From contig JAOTOL010001374.1 of the NCBI GenBank assembly GCA_034440575.1, forward strand, positions 620,001-684,000: DNA of 64,000 nt, written 5' to 3'. The notes under the pieces are model-generated. The model did no database searches, was not told the origin of the DNA, and was given only the letters and a program-made list of their open reading frames with translations. Positions 1 through 12,000 of the stretch are shown here, piece by piece. The translations under genes were made by a program, and so were the position numbers. How positions within the stretch are numbered: position 1 is the stretch's first letter; every line of letters starts with the position of its first letter. The stretch is from Imbricaverruca yamaguchii. Lineage: Eukaryota; Arthropoda; Thecostraca; Neoverrucidae.

Positions 1-51
1 ACTTGGCACCTAAACAACGTAAACGGCCCACATAGGAAATGGGGCGCAGCC

Positions 52-390
52 ATGCTCATAGCAAACAGCATACCTCATCGTCCAGTAACGTTAAATACTC
101 CCCTGAATTGCGTAGCAGTCGGCCTCAAAATTGCACATTGCCAAATCACAGTAATCTCACTATACATTTCGCCGTCAGCTGAAACCCCTACACCACAGGA
201 GCTGAACGACCTGCTGCTCCAGGCCCCTCCACCAGCTCTCATTATGGGAGACTATAATGCTAAACACCCCTCATGGGGAAGCGACCAGACAGACACTAGA
301 GGGCACGAAATTCACCAGTTTATTTCGGACCACAACTTAGCACTTCTTAGCACCGGGGCCGCCACCCGCCACAGCCCGACCTTATTGTGA
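52..390 (+). pseudogene. LINE-A endonuclease remnant
   Basis: An open stretch of 112 codons covers the middle of an apurinic-type endonuclease. The block IMGDYNAKHPSWGS is the conserved GDFNAHHxxWGS metal and active-site motif of LINE endonucleases, with Y for F. The following DTRG and N-L-L-S-T-G wording is also typical. The frame closes at 390; a SDH(Y)P-like block follows in another frame near 474-492 (ctgagcgaccactatcc), showing a frameshift between. The N-terminal half is outside the window. Confidence 0.8.
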
Positions 391-710
391 TCGGACACTT
401 GTATAAACTTAACGTGCTGCACCCCACGACTTAGCTCACTATTTGACTGGTCAGTTTCAAACGTTCCCGGGCTGAGCGACCACTATCCAATCACAATTAG
501 GCTCAGCACGGACGCTATCCACCACACTAAGCTATTCAGACAATCTTGGAATTTGAAAAGAGCGGACTGGACTAAATTCGAGGAACAGGTGGGCCTCAAC
601 CTAGCAACTTCGAATACCAGTAAGATAAAGACAATCCTAAGGGCCATCAGCTCAGCAGCACAAGACTCAGTCCCAAAAAGTAACAAACCTAGGAAAAAGG
701 CATCTACGCC

Positions 711-1751
711 ATGGTGGACCCCGGACTGTTGAAGAGCAATCGCCGCACCGCGCCATACCCACAGACAAATCAAAAGATGCGTATGCGAAGCACACCTATC
801 AGCATACAATCTCAAAAACACTGCCGGTACTCAATTCGAACAGCACGCCAAAATTCCTGGCAATCGTTGGCCTCGCAATGCAATAGGTTCACACCGACCG
901 GCAGAATCTGGGACCTGATGAAGCGGTTCATCCTGAAACGCCCACCACCAGGCCCCTTCCCCCAGCTGACGGTGAATGGACAGCACATCACTGACCCACC
1001 ACAAGTCGTAGACCACTTTAAACTACACTACGCCAGCGCATCCGACAACGGCAACTATGACACCACTATAGTAAGCTTTCTAGACGCCCTTGCCTCCAAA
1101 GCAGATTTTAGCTCTGATAATAGAGAAATCTACAATCAGTCATTCACCATGCACGAATTACAACTTGCCCTTAGCAAGTGTGGAAACACGTCAGTTGGGC
1201 CGGACGACATCCATTACCAGTTTCTTAAACATCTTAGCAAAAGCTCCATAACGTATCTACTAACGGCCGTAAATGAACTGTACCAAAGCGACACGTTTCC
1301 CGCATCCTGGCGGGAGAGCGTAGTCATACCATTACCAAAGCTACACAAAGATCACTCCACCACAAAAGGCTATATACCCATCTCACTTACTAGCTGTGCT
1401 AGCAAGCTGGTCGAACGCATGGTCAACACACGATTGAGGCAATTTCTGGAACACAACGACCTGCTCGACGAATTTCAATGCGGCTTCCAACGGCAAAAAT
1501 CAACTACAGACAATCGCATTAGGTTAGTGCATGACATCAAAAGTGATCTGTACATTAAACGCACAACAATAGCTGCCTACCTAGACATTACTGCCGCATT
1601 CGACCGAGTACACAAGTCAGCGCTGACACACAAACTCCATAAGATAGGCCTACGCGGACACATGGCACACTTCATTCTCAACTTCCTCAGAGATATGACT
1701 CTTGGGGTCCGATGCTGCAGTGTCACATCAAACACCACAACTCAGGAGTAG
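711..1751 (+). pseudogene. LINE-A reverse transcriptase
   Basis: A 346-codon frame carries the fingers and palm of a LINE reverse transcriptase: GPDDIHYQFLKHL, then FPASWRESVVIPLPK, then ISLTSCASKLVERM, then the first catalytic motif AAYLDITAAFDRV. The frame stops at 1749-1751. The second catalytic block is found further on at 1858-1869 as F-A-D-D in another frame (preceded by LQYSL), so at least one frameshift separates them. A 15-bp direct duplication (cgtgctttcaccgag) near 1760-1790 sits just where the PQGS motif should be and may be the break. The thumb region follows to about 2460 in shifting frames. Confidence 0.85.
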
Positions 1752-2469
1752 GGCCTGACTCGTGCTTTCACCGAGCGTGCTTTCACCGAGCATCTTCATC
1801 ATCATGATCAACGACATGCTTGCCGACCACGGGGACACTTCACTTCAATACTCACTTTTCGCGGACGACATAGCAATCTGGACATCACAATGCTTCCTTA
1901 AAGCTGAAAAAAAAACATTTAAGCAGTACTAGACCACATTGCAAGGTGGTGCAAAACTTGGGGCTTCAACCTGTCCGCAGAAGAATCGGCCACTGTCACG
2001 TACAGTCATCTCCGTCCCACACCGAAAACGTTACTTAAAATCGATGGCAAAGCCATCGAGCAGGCGAAAAGTTTCAAATTCCTGGGAGTGCATTTAGACG
2101 AAAAACTCAGTTTCAACACCCGTATCATCGACATCACGAAGCGAAGCGCGTCAACATAACACGTGCACTTGCAGGCACAGACTGGGGCGGAGACAGGAAA
2201 ACACTTCTGCGACTCTACACATCAATCATACGACCCATCATAGAATACAACAGCATCATTTTTTTCCACAATTTCAGAAAGTCAGAGCCAAAAATTAGAA
2301 GTCATCCAAAACAACTGCATCAGAGCAGCCACAGGCGCCCTTAGCGCTACACCGATAGCTAGTCTTCTAGTACTCAGACACACCATCACTCCACCACAGG
2401 ACACAACAGCTGTGCCGCGGCCACATCAAAATCAAATCCATTCAAAATCATCCGGCACAGCGCTGCTTC

Positions 2470-2847
2470 ATGCCTGACAGATACGACAAGAGCCGATTTG
2501 CGTGCAAACTTCCACCATATAGCATTCAAATTGCCACGGCTCTCTCAGATCTTAACCTCACAATGCCATCCACTGCAGCTCGACCGCCCACTAGGCCCTT
2601 CTGGACTTTCAGTCAACCAAAGGTCGAGTACTTGCTCTCGGAGAAGAAAGCCACTATCACATCGGCGGAGATTCTAGGCCTCTTTCACAAATTCGCCGAT
2701 GACAACAATCACAAATCACTCGTATTCACTGATGGCTCGAAACACAAGGCTAAGGTAGGCATCGGCATCACTGGACCGAAGCACGCAGAACTCATTCAAT
2801 TGCTATTTGAATATCTGTATGCCACAGAACTAGCAGGAGCTTTCTAG
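2470..2847 (+). pseudogene. LINE-A connection and RNase H start
   Basis: This 125-codon frame ends with SLVFTDGSKHKAKVGIGIT, the first catalytic strand of a type I RNase H (D of FTDGS). A glutamate region (YATELAGAF) follows and the frame stops. The second and third catalytic blocks are absent, so the copy is truncated or rearranged here. Confidence 0.75.
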
Positions 2848-2923
2848 GCATCACCAATGTTCAAATCAACTTGCAATACATGACCGCGAAACACTCGCAG
2901 GAAACACGTAAATAGCCATCCCG

Positions 2924-3165
2924 CATGGCGTCGGACGTACATGAGCCGATTTGCTTCCCAGTTAGGAATAATTGGCTACCTAGCGGTGCCGTCGGAGGTA
3001 GATGAGCCGACTTGCTTTAGGAAAACATAGAAAAAATAGTTTAACATAAAACGACTACTCCGAAGAGCCGTCGGACGTAGATGAGCCGTTTTGCCTTCCG
3101 ACTCCTAACGTGAATGGATACCGAGAGGAACAGCGGACGTAGAATAGCCAAATTGCCAAACACCG
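2924..3165 (+). repeat. Irregular repeat of a 19-bp motif after LINE-A
   Basis: The phrase gtcggacgtagatgagccg (or a one- to three-base variant, followed by a T-rich stretch such as ttttgcc) occurs four times, near 2930, 2990, 3068 and 3130, about 65 bp apart with diverged sequence between. It lies directly after the LINE-A coding remnant and may be its 3' untranslated tail. Confidence 0.6.
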
Positions 3166-3564
3166 TACTAACCCAACTGACAACCCTGCACGGCATGCAT
3201 AGACCAACCAACTACTAACAACTAACACGCGGCAGCCGGCGTGAGAGGCGGTGTGGACAATTGCCTCCTTGTCCGCACGGTAAAAATCCCTCGGTACTCT
3301 TCGATAGGAGTAGGCTAAAGCCGGCACCCTGGCAAAATCAACTCAACACTCAAAAACCCCCAACCCCACACAAACCGCAAATTATGTGGGGGAGTAGTGA
3401 AATTAAAACCAGTTAGACATCAGGGAGACCCCCAACCCAGCCCCCACCTTCAGCACCCAAAAACATCGCACAAAGTATAACGTACAATTCCCTTAACGTA
3501 AATGTCCACTTGCCTGTACCTTGATCGTAACACTCGCTTTCATAGATATGTAACGTGTTCCTTT
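3166..3564. other. No gene seen
   Basis: Low-complexity C/A-rich sequence with a short open stretch on the other strand that has no recognisable domain. Confidence 0.4.
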
Positions 3565-4327
3565 AACCCGCGCACGTCCGGGGATGGGGGCAGATATCTG
3601 CCCCCTCCGGGTTTTCCTCATTTGCCTCTAAACTAATAGGGTTAGCAAGGCCAAACCTCGCATAGCTGTTCATTGGTCTTTTCCGCATATCCTCATACAT
3701 TTTTAATCCTGAGTCATCTCAGGTCAGGTCACCAGATCAGGCGAAGTGACTCCAACTACACTCGGATTTCTAGGTGGCATAACTTACACAATCATTGGGC
3801 GATTGATTTCAAACTTATAGCATCTCATGATCTCATCAGGGACCATAATATGTATATCGTTCTTTTTTTGTAGCATTGACTTTAGGTCAGGTCGCTAATG
3901 GCTTCCCCATTATAGGGCTATGATAAAATATACAAATGTTTCCTAGTTACATATTTGCGCTCGGAATGATCTCATAATGGTTGTGGCATGTAGATGGATG
4001 CTCTGCTCAATGCTACCGCTGATATTTTTGCTCAGTGACCCCACCAAGGTCTCTGAGGTCACCTGAGATCACTACACATTTATGCGCACTACATCGCACT
4101 GCATTGAGCTAGAAGGCTGAAGTTACCGGCATTGTGCTTGTATCGTCAAGACGTGTCGATTGCTACCTTACATGACCTCCCTAGGTCTTGACCTGAGGTC
4201 ATGACTTCATGACCTTGACCTGAGTTTCGGTTAACCTGACCTTAACTTACACCGCCTATTCTCGGTAGCGCATTTCAAGGACTGTCGAATGGCGTTCGCC
4301 ATTTGTTCCTAGCTGTTACAGGTCCTG
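3565..4327 (+). repeat. RepA copy 1 (dispersed repeat with palindromic end)
   Basis: About 760 bp aligns by eye, with small indels, to 16886-17650. Both start with the same GC-rich phrase and contain the perfect 20-bp palindrome gggggcagatatctgccccc (here 3586-3605). They then share many AGGTCA/TGACCT half-sites and the same order of phrases down to the words tgcaggtcctgaga. This copy ends where a microsatellite begins. No coding frame is visible; it is probably a non-autonomous element. Confidence 0.8.
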
Positions 4328-4360
<33 letters not shown>

Positions 4361-4418
4361 CAGACAGACAGACAGACAGACAAAGGCAGGCAGGGAGACA
4401 GACAGACAGACAGACAGC
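4328..4418 (+). repeat. (ACAG)n microsatellite
   Basis: About 90 bp of nearly pure cagacagacaga, with one small interruption (caaaggcagg). It starts exactly in the RepA word cctgagaca. Confidence 0.9.
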
Positions 4419-4489
4419 AAATGACACAGACACAAATATGGGGGTCTGGAGAAGAGAATGAAGAGATAAATGGTCTGGTCGTCCGATTA

Positions 4490-5931
4490 CTCTGGTGTTG
4501 CCTTCCCTGTTCTGCTGTCTGACTGTGGTATGTCACTCAGTCAGCTGACTGTTCTGGTGTTGTCTTCCCACAGGCGGTACCCCTTGTTCTGTCTGACTGT
4601 GGTATGTCAGTCAGCTGACTGTTCTGGTGTTGTCTTCCCACAGGCGGTACCCCTGTTCTGCTGTCTGACTGTGGTATGTCAGTCAGCTGACTGTTCTGGT
4701 GTTGCCTTCCCTCAGGCGGTACCCCTGTTCTGCTGTCAGACTGGGGTATGTCAGTCAGCTGACTGTTCTGGTGTTGCCTTCCCTCAGGCGGTACCCCTGT
4801 TCTGCTGTCAGACTGGGGTATGTCAGTCAGCTGACTGTTCTGGTGTTGTCTTCCCACAGGCGGTACCCCTGTTCTGTCAGACTGTGGTATGTCAGTCAGC
4901 TTACTGTTCCGGTGTTGTCTTCCCACAGGCGGTACCCCTGTTCTGCTGTCAGACTGGGGTATGTCAGTCAGCTGACTGTTCTGGTGTTGTCTTCCCTCAG
5001 GCGGTACCCCTGTTCTGCTGTCAGACTGGGGTATGTCAGTCAGCTGACTGTTCTGGTGTTGTCTTCCCTCAGGCGGTACCCCTGTTCTGCTGTCTGACTG
5101 TGGTATGTCAGTCAGCTTACTGTTCTGGTGTTGTCTTCCCTCAGGCGGTACCCCTGTTCTGCTGTCTGACTGTGGTATGTCAGTCAGCTGACTGTTCTGG
5201 TGTTGTCTTCCCTCAGGCGGTACCCCTGTTCTGCTGTCTGACTGTGGTATGTCAGTCAGCTGACTGTTCTGGTGTTGTCTTCCCTCAGGCGGTACCCCTG
5301 TTCTGCTGTCAGACTGGGGTATGTCAGTCAGCTGACTGTTCTGGTGTTGTCTTCCCTCAGGCGGTACCCCTGTTCTGCTGTCTGAATGTGGTATGTCAGT
5401 CAGCTGACTGTTCTGGTGTTGTCCTCCCTCAGGCGGTACCCCTGTTCTGCTGTCAGACTGGGGTATGTCAGTCAGCTGACTGTTCTGGTGTTGTCTTCCC
5501 TCAGGCGGTACCCCTGTTCTGCTGTCTGACTGGTATGTCAGTCAGCTGACTGTTCTGGTGTTGTCTTCCCTCAGGCGGTACCCCTGTTCTGCTGTCTGAC
5601 TTGGTATGTCAGTCAGCTTACTGTTCTGGTGTTGTCTTCCCTCAGGCGGTACCCCTGTTCTGCTGTCAGACTGTGGTATGTCAGTCAGCTGACTGTTCTG
5701 GTGTTGTCTTCCCTCAGGCGGTACCCCTGTTCTGCTGTCTGACTGTGGTATGTCAGTCAGCTGACTGTTCTGGTGTTGTCTTCCCTCAGGCGGTACCCCT
5801 GTTCTGCTGTCTGAATGTGGTATGTCAGTCAGCTTACTGTTCTGGTATTGTCTTCCCTCAGGCGGTACCCCTGTTCTGCTGTCTGACTGGTATGTCAGTC
5901 AGCTTACTGTTCCGGTGTTGTCTTCCCTCAG
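4490..5931 (+). repeat. Minisatellite M1, 72-bp units, ends at a nibrin acceptor site
   Basis: About 20 tandem copies of a 72-bp unit. Each holds gcggtacccctgttctgctg, then a donor-like gtatgtcag, a branch-like agctgac, a pyrimidine tract and an acceptor (cttccctcag or cttcccacag). The last acceptor is the one that precedes nibrin exon A at 5932, and the unit includes the first ~40 bases of that exon. Copies vary by single bases and small indels. Long open frames across the array are by-products of a unit length divisible by three. Confidence 0.9.
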
Positions 5932-6045
5932 GCGGTACCCCTGTTCTGCTGTCAGACTGTGGTATGTCAGTCAGTCAGCTGACTGCTGCTGACGTTATAG
6001 TGATGCACACAGACACCAAGTCGCCAGAAATCAACCGAGTCAGAG
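5932..6045 (+). CDS. NBN: Nibrin exon A (second BRCT, part)
   Basis: Acceptor cttccctcag and donor agag|gtatgg. The exon enters with two bases of a split codon and leaves one base, which pairs with the two bases opening exon B. The last M1 unit differs from the others by an extra gtca, which is what keeps this frame open: without it the frame would hit tga inside the unit. Confidence 0.8.
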
Positions 6046-9000
6046 GTATGGGGCCCACTGTGCTCGGGGTACGACTTTAGATAAGTTACATTTAACGATA
6101 AATGCCATTTGGGCCACAGTGAAAAGATATGGAGTCCGTCCAGCGCACTGCGTGTTGGGTAGTCACCATGGTGTTGGTACCGTATTGCCATTGGCGCGGG
6201 AAGGGGTGGGGGTGGGGGAAGACGGTGGACGTGGAGTGAGTGATTGCGGCGGTATACTTTAATTACTTTAATAATTTTGTAATCGCAGCGCGCATTTATG
6301 CTCTAGTGTTTGTATCTTATACTGAGCCTTTCTTACATTGTAATTTCACTGCGTTTCTGCTGTAAAATCTGGCAACATGACAACCAATCTGGAAGATCTG
6401 GCAATCTGGCAGATTGTTAGGTGTTGCTAGTTCATATGTTGTCATGGTGTCCCCGATTTGCTTTAGATGTGCCAACTTGTGCATTCGTTATCCCCCACCC
6501 CCACTCCCATCCTCCTGCACCATTGTCCATCCCTGGATTATGGAATATATATATATATCCCGAGGTGTGCGAGGTGTATATGCTGTGGTGCGCCTCGGGT
6601 TTAGGTAAGACGTTACACTGGCCTATTTGAAGATGTATCTGAGTGTCCAGCAGTAGTCAGGGCCACAGGGTGACAATACGACAATGCCTATGTTCGCGGG
6701 AATACGGCGTGCACATTGTCTAATATTTCCGTCTTGCGGCTTCCTAGGCGCATGTTTCCTAGGCTTACCTAGGCGCATGCGCATGATTCTTGTTACTATT
6801 TGTTCGGTAGCTGTCCGCCGGTGCATTTGGGGAACGAATCGTGGGAGGTCCCTTAACAATACCGAGTAGTCGGCGTCTGACCACGCCCTGTGACGGCTGT
6901 TACGGCTGTGACGGCTGTTACGGCTGTGTTACAGCTGTTACCGCATCCTTTTACAGCGGCCCTGCGGCGTCGGAAGCTGCGCATGGTGCGCGACCAGGAG
7001 GTGGGGCTGGCAATACTGCGCGTCTCCTGCGACCGCGACTGCAATCCGGCCTTCGACTACACGGCCACCTTCCTGACGCCGCTGGCCAACACGCAGTCAC
7101 AGACGGTCGTAAGTCCCTCCCAGACCCACTGCCAGGTCGTCGCAAGTCACTCCCTGACCCACTGTCAGTCTGTCGTAAGTCCCTCCCAGACCCACTGCCA
7201 GGTCGTCGCAAGTCACTCCCTGACCCACTGTCAGTCTGTCGTAAGTCCCTCCCAGACCCACTGCCAGGTCGTCGCAAGTCACTCCCTGACCCACTGTCAG
7301 TCTGTCGTAATTCCCACCCTAACCCACGGTCAGATCGTCGTAATCACTCCCTGACTCACGGTCAGACCGCCGAAAGTCTTAGAAAAAAACATTTGAAACA
7401 ACCCTAATCCGTTGTACTCCAACTCCCGCTCCCTGACCCATTGTCACTCCGTTTTAAGACCCGTCCTGACCCATGGTCAGTCAATCGTAAGTCCCTCTCT
7501 GATCAACCGCCAGTCTTTCGTTGTTTAATAAAGCATGCATGCCACTTGCATTCTATTCAGTGACATAAAACTACATGTTTATCGTGGGACACTTGGTTGC
7601 AATTAATAATAATACGAATTAAAATACCAATAGTGTGTGCGGATGTCTGCGTGACACGTCTCGGTCTGCAGACAGGAGCGGTGCTGGCCCGCGAGACGCA
7701 ACCGCCGGAAAGTGTGTGCTGCACGCCCAGCACGTGCCGCGTGGTGCCGCCAACTCCGCCCACTCCCGCCACGCCGGCCACGCCGGTGGAAGCTGGTGCT
7801 GCCGGCCAGCCTGCGCGACGCTCGCACATCCGCCACCCGCCACGGGCCGCCTCCCCCGACCATCCTGCGCCGACGGAGGCTCCGTCCATCCCGGAACCGC
7901 CCCCGCCGACAGAGGCCGCGCCCATCACGACTGAAGCCGCCACTGCTAAGGACCAACCGGCACCGGCGGTGATCCCTCCCACCGCAGAGACGTCGACATC
8001 CGCGTCCGCGGCGAAGGCGGCGCGTCGCTCGTCGGCAGAGGACTGGGAGACGGTTCCCGACAGCAAGCGTGTGCGGCGGGAGGCGGCTGGGAGGGACGGG
8101 TCCGATAGTGGTTCGAAGACGGAGCGCGTCCTAGCCGACAGCAGTCGCGGCCACCGCCGGTGAGAGCGAGTGATCGGGGATAGTATCCTGATCGCAGACG
8201 GTAGCCGCCGGTGAGGGCGAGTGCTCGGGCTTAGTGTCCTGATAGTGTCCTGATCACAGAGAGTAGCCGCCAGTTAGGGCGAGTGCTCGGGATACTATTC
8301 TGATCAGGTACAATAGCCGCCGGTGAGGCCGAGTGATCGGGGATAGTATCCTGATCACACAGTAGCCGCCGGTTGGAGCGAGTGATCGGGGATAGTGTCC
8401 TGACCACAGACGGTAGCCGCCTTGAGAGCGAGTGCTCGGGGATAGTGTCCTGATCACAGACAGTAACCGCCGTGAGAGCGAGTGCTCGGGCATAGTGTCC
8501 TGATCACAGGCAGTAGCCGCCGGCGAGGGCGAGTGCTCGGGGAAAGTATCCTGATCACAGACGGTAGCCAATGGGCGTTGTATGACCATCGCAGTCGACG
8601 CATCCCTAAGTCCAAATAACCAACCAGCAGACGGTAGGCGCTGGTGAGAGTGAGTGCTCTGGGATAGTATTCTGATCACAGACGGTAGCCGCTGGTGAGA
8701 GTGAGTGCTCCGGGATAGTATTCTGATCACAGACGGTAGCCGCTGGTGAGAGTGAGTGCTCTGGGATAGTATTCTGATCACAGACGGTAGCCGCTGGTGA
8801 GAGTGAGTGCTCCGGGATAGTATTCTGATCACAGACGGTAGCCGCTGGTGAGAGTGAGTGCTCCGGGATAGTATTCTGATCACAGACGGTAGCCGCCGGT
8901 GAGAGTGAGTGCTCCGGGATAGTATTCTGATCACAGACGGTAGGCGCCGGCGCTTGGAAACTCGGGTAATGGTTGCCGGCAGCGCCACCAAACGCAGTTA

Positions 9001-12000
9001 AGGTGTTTGGTGGCGTTATGAGTTATGGTCGGCGTATGTTAGACTCGGCAGTCGGCTGTGTGTCCTCATGTCAAGTGGCAGAATCATGTCGAGGATGTGA
9101 TTGTGTCTGCATACTAAAAAGGAGCGGGCTCGTAGAAATTAATGAGTACGGGAATTACCTCTGAAATAGTGCGCTAACACTTTCTGATGATGAACTTAGG
9201 CATCCCTATCACAGGCTTTGAAGGGGATAATAAGCAAGTAGTCTTATGAGGAGTATGAACATTAGTCAGGTTCGTAACTGTTTATGATACTTTGCTAACC
9301 ATTTTAAATGTTGAACATCCCTTCCAAGGACTTTGGAGATGATGATGGGTGAGTGGTCCCATACTGAGTATGAACGAAAGTCGGGTCACAGCTCTCCACT
9401 TGTGATATGTTATGCGAACAACTGTTACAGGGGTTGCTTCTCTATGCCAAGAGGGTGAATTTCCACAAATTATCTCCTAGGGCTGATTTAGTTTTTCAGG
9501 GCTGTCTTCCTCAACAACTGTCGTTTTGTCATATTCGAAAAGTTGTGTGGGCGCATGGCGTCCAAATACGATGTAGACTACTCTGGCTCCACATGTACAG
9601 CTGCCATATACACCTGCGTCTCGTCCGCAGATACCCGGACTGCCAGCTACTGTGTACACCTGCGTCTCGTCCGCAGATACCCGGACTGCCAGCTACTGTG
9701 TACACCTGCGTCTCGTCCGCAGATACCCGGACTGCCAGCTACTGTGCACACCTGCGTCTCGTCCGCAGATACCCGGACTGCCAGGTACTATGTACACCTG
9801 CGTCTTGTCCGCAGATACCCGGACTGCCAGCTACTGTGTACACCTGCGTCTCGTCCGCAGATACCCGGACTGCCAGCTACTGTGTACACCTGCGTCTCGT
9901 CCGCAGATACCCGGACTGCCAGCTACTATGTACACCTGCGTCTCGTCCGCAGATACCCGGACTGCCAGGTACTATGTACACCTGCGTCTTGTCCGCAGAT
10001 ACCCGGACTGCCAGCTACTGTGTACACCTGCGTCTCGTCCGCAGATACCCGGACTGCCAGCTCTGTGTACACCGCGTCTCGTCCGCAGATACCCGGACTG
10101 CCAGCTACTATGTACACCTGCGTCTCGTCCGCAGATACCCGGACTGCCAGTACTTGTAACCTGCGTCTTGTCCGCAGATACCCGGACTGCCAGCTACTGT
10201 GTACACCTGCGTCTCGTCCGCAGATACCCGGACTGCCAGCTTCTGTGTACACCTGCGTCTCGTCCGCAGATATCCGGAGCCGCACGCCGACGACCCGCCG
10301 GCGGTGTTCAAGCGGCCGCGGCTGTCGGAGACGATGCGGCCCCGGCGGCCCGTCGACGACGACCTGTTCGGCTTCGAGACGGCTTCGACGGCGAACCAAC
10401 GCGAACCGGGCGGCCGTGCGCCGACACCCAAGTGCAAACGGTGCATGCCGAGTCGGCCGGCTTCGGCGGGTTTTGGGCCGAGTCGGGTGTTTGTATGCTG
10501 TTTGGTTGGGTGTGTGTTTCATGGACTGGAGCTAAGGAAGGGGTTTCGGTGTGAACGGTAGTATGCTTTGGGAGTATGTCAGGTATTGTGAGCTGTTCGT
10601 GACCGGCGGGTGCAGTTCGGTGCGACAAGAGCGGACGGGTGGGTAGTGGAGTGGCTTTCCTTCTGGTTTGCTCACGTACAGCTGTGCGCAGACTGGAGAT
10701 GTTCTGTATGGACAGTCCCAGCATGCCCCTATCTAATACGTCATGCCTGCTATTTTTTGTCCTTGTTCAGTCACATCGAGCGCATTTACATTGCACACTC
10801 GTTGATATAGATCATCAAGATGGTCCGAGTCTACCTAGCTGTCTATCTGCAACTGTGCTGTTCTTTCCTAGTTTGGGCAGTGTGTCCCCTTCCCGGACCC
10901 TGCTGTTACCGCCCTGTGTTGGACTGTGTGTCCCCTCCCCAGACCCCGGTATGACCGCCCTGCGCTGGGCAGTATGTCCCCTCCCCAGTCCCTGACATGA
11001 CCGCCCTGTGTTAGGCAGTGTGTCCCCTCCCAGGACCCTGACATGACCGCCCTGTGCTGGGCAGTGTCCCCTCCCCAGTCCCCGACATGACCGCCCTGTG
11101 TTGGACAGGGTGTCCCCTCCACGGTCCCTGACATGACCTGTGTTGGACAGCGTGCCCCTCCTCGGACCCTGCCATGACCGCCCTGTGTTGGACAGTGTGT
11201 CCCCTCCTCTGACCCTGCCATGACCGCCCTGTGTTGGACAGTGTGTCCTCTCCTGGACCCTGCCATGACCGCTCTGTGTTGGACAGTGTGTCCCCTCCTC
11301 GGACCCTGCCATGACCGCCCTGTGTTGGACAGTGTGCCCCTCCTCGGACCCTGACATGACCTGTGTTGGACAGCGTGCCCCTCCTCTGACACTGCCATGA
11401 CCGCCCTGTGTTGGACAGTGTGTACTCTCCCGGACCCTGCCATGACCGCTCTGTGTTGGACAGTGTGTCCCCTCCTCGGACCCTGCCATGACCGCCCTGT
11501 GTTGGACAGTGTGCCCCTCCTCGGACCCTGCCATGACCGCCCTGTGTTGGACAGTGTGTCCCCTCCTCGGACCCTGCCATGACCGCCCTGTGTTGGACAG
11601 TGTGTCCTCTCCCCAGACCCTGCCATGACCGCTCTGTGTTGGGACAGTGAGCCGAGCCGGGACATGTCGACTCCCGCCGTATCGGTGGCTTCCGGTCCGG
11701 CTGAGGAGGGGCCACGTCCTGCGAGGCCGGCGCCGCCCGGCGACTGGCTGGCGTGCACACCACAGCCTGCGCGGCAGCCGCGGAGCCATTCGTCACCGGG
11801 CCAGCCGGCGCCGCCAGAGCTGAAGCAGGCGAGTGCGCCGTCCCCTTGGCCAGCGTTCGGGGGTCCCGGCGTCGACGGCCTAGCCGCTGCCTCAGTGTTA
11901 AAATAATGGTTTTTCGTTAGGTGTGAGATGTCGAAACGAGCACGGTATGATGTCGAAATTTGTCATGGAATTAGTGCCATTTCAAATGCCTTTGATGTTG

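Larger units (their letters stand above)
1..2850 (+). mobile_element. LINE-A: 5'-truncated, decayed I/Jockey-like non-LTR retrotransposon
   Basis: The stretch reads, in order and on one strand, as the end of an endonuclease domain, a reverse transcriptase and the start of an RNase H. This is the order of I-clade and related LINEs of arthropods. The frame is broken several times (stops near 390, 1749 and 2160). The copy enters the window already inside the endonuclease and fades out in the RNase H near 2850. Family placement rests on motif order and wording only; no search was possible. Confidence 0.85.

Noticed and set aside
4470..5549. 359-codon open frame
   Set aside because: Runs through M1; the 72-bp unit is divisible by three and lacks a stop in that frame. 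Not a gene, although the true exon A lies at the array's end in another frame.
8254..8991. 245-codon - strand frame with LPSVIRILSRSTHSH repeats
   Set aside because: Reverse reading of M3, whose 51-bp unit is divisible by three.
9543..10554. Overlapping 250-330-codon frames
   Set aside because: M4 units have no stop in any forward frame; frames overlap each other and are artefacts.
4490..11647. CRISPR-like arrays
   Set aside because: Whole units are repeated with no unique spacers, in eukaryotic introns; these are minisatellites.
10815..11796. Three overlapping - strand frames of 261-324 codons
   Set aside because: Repeats of M5 read backwards; G/P/T/Q-rich repeats with no domain.
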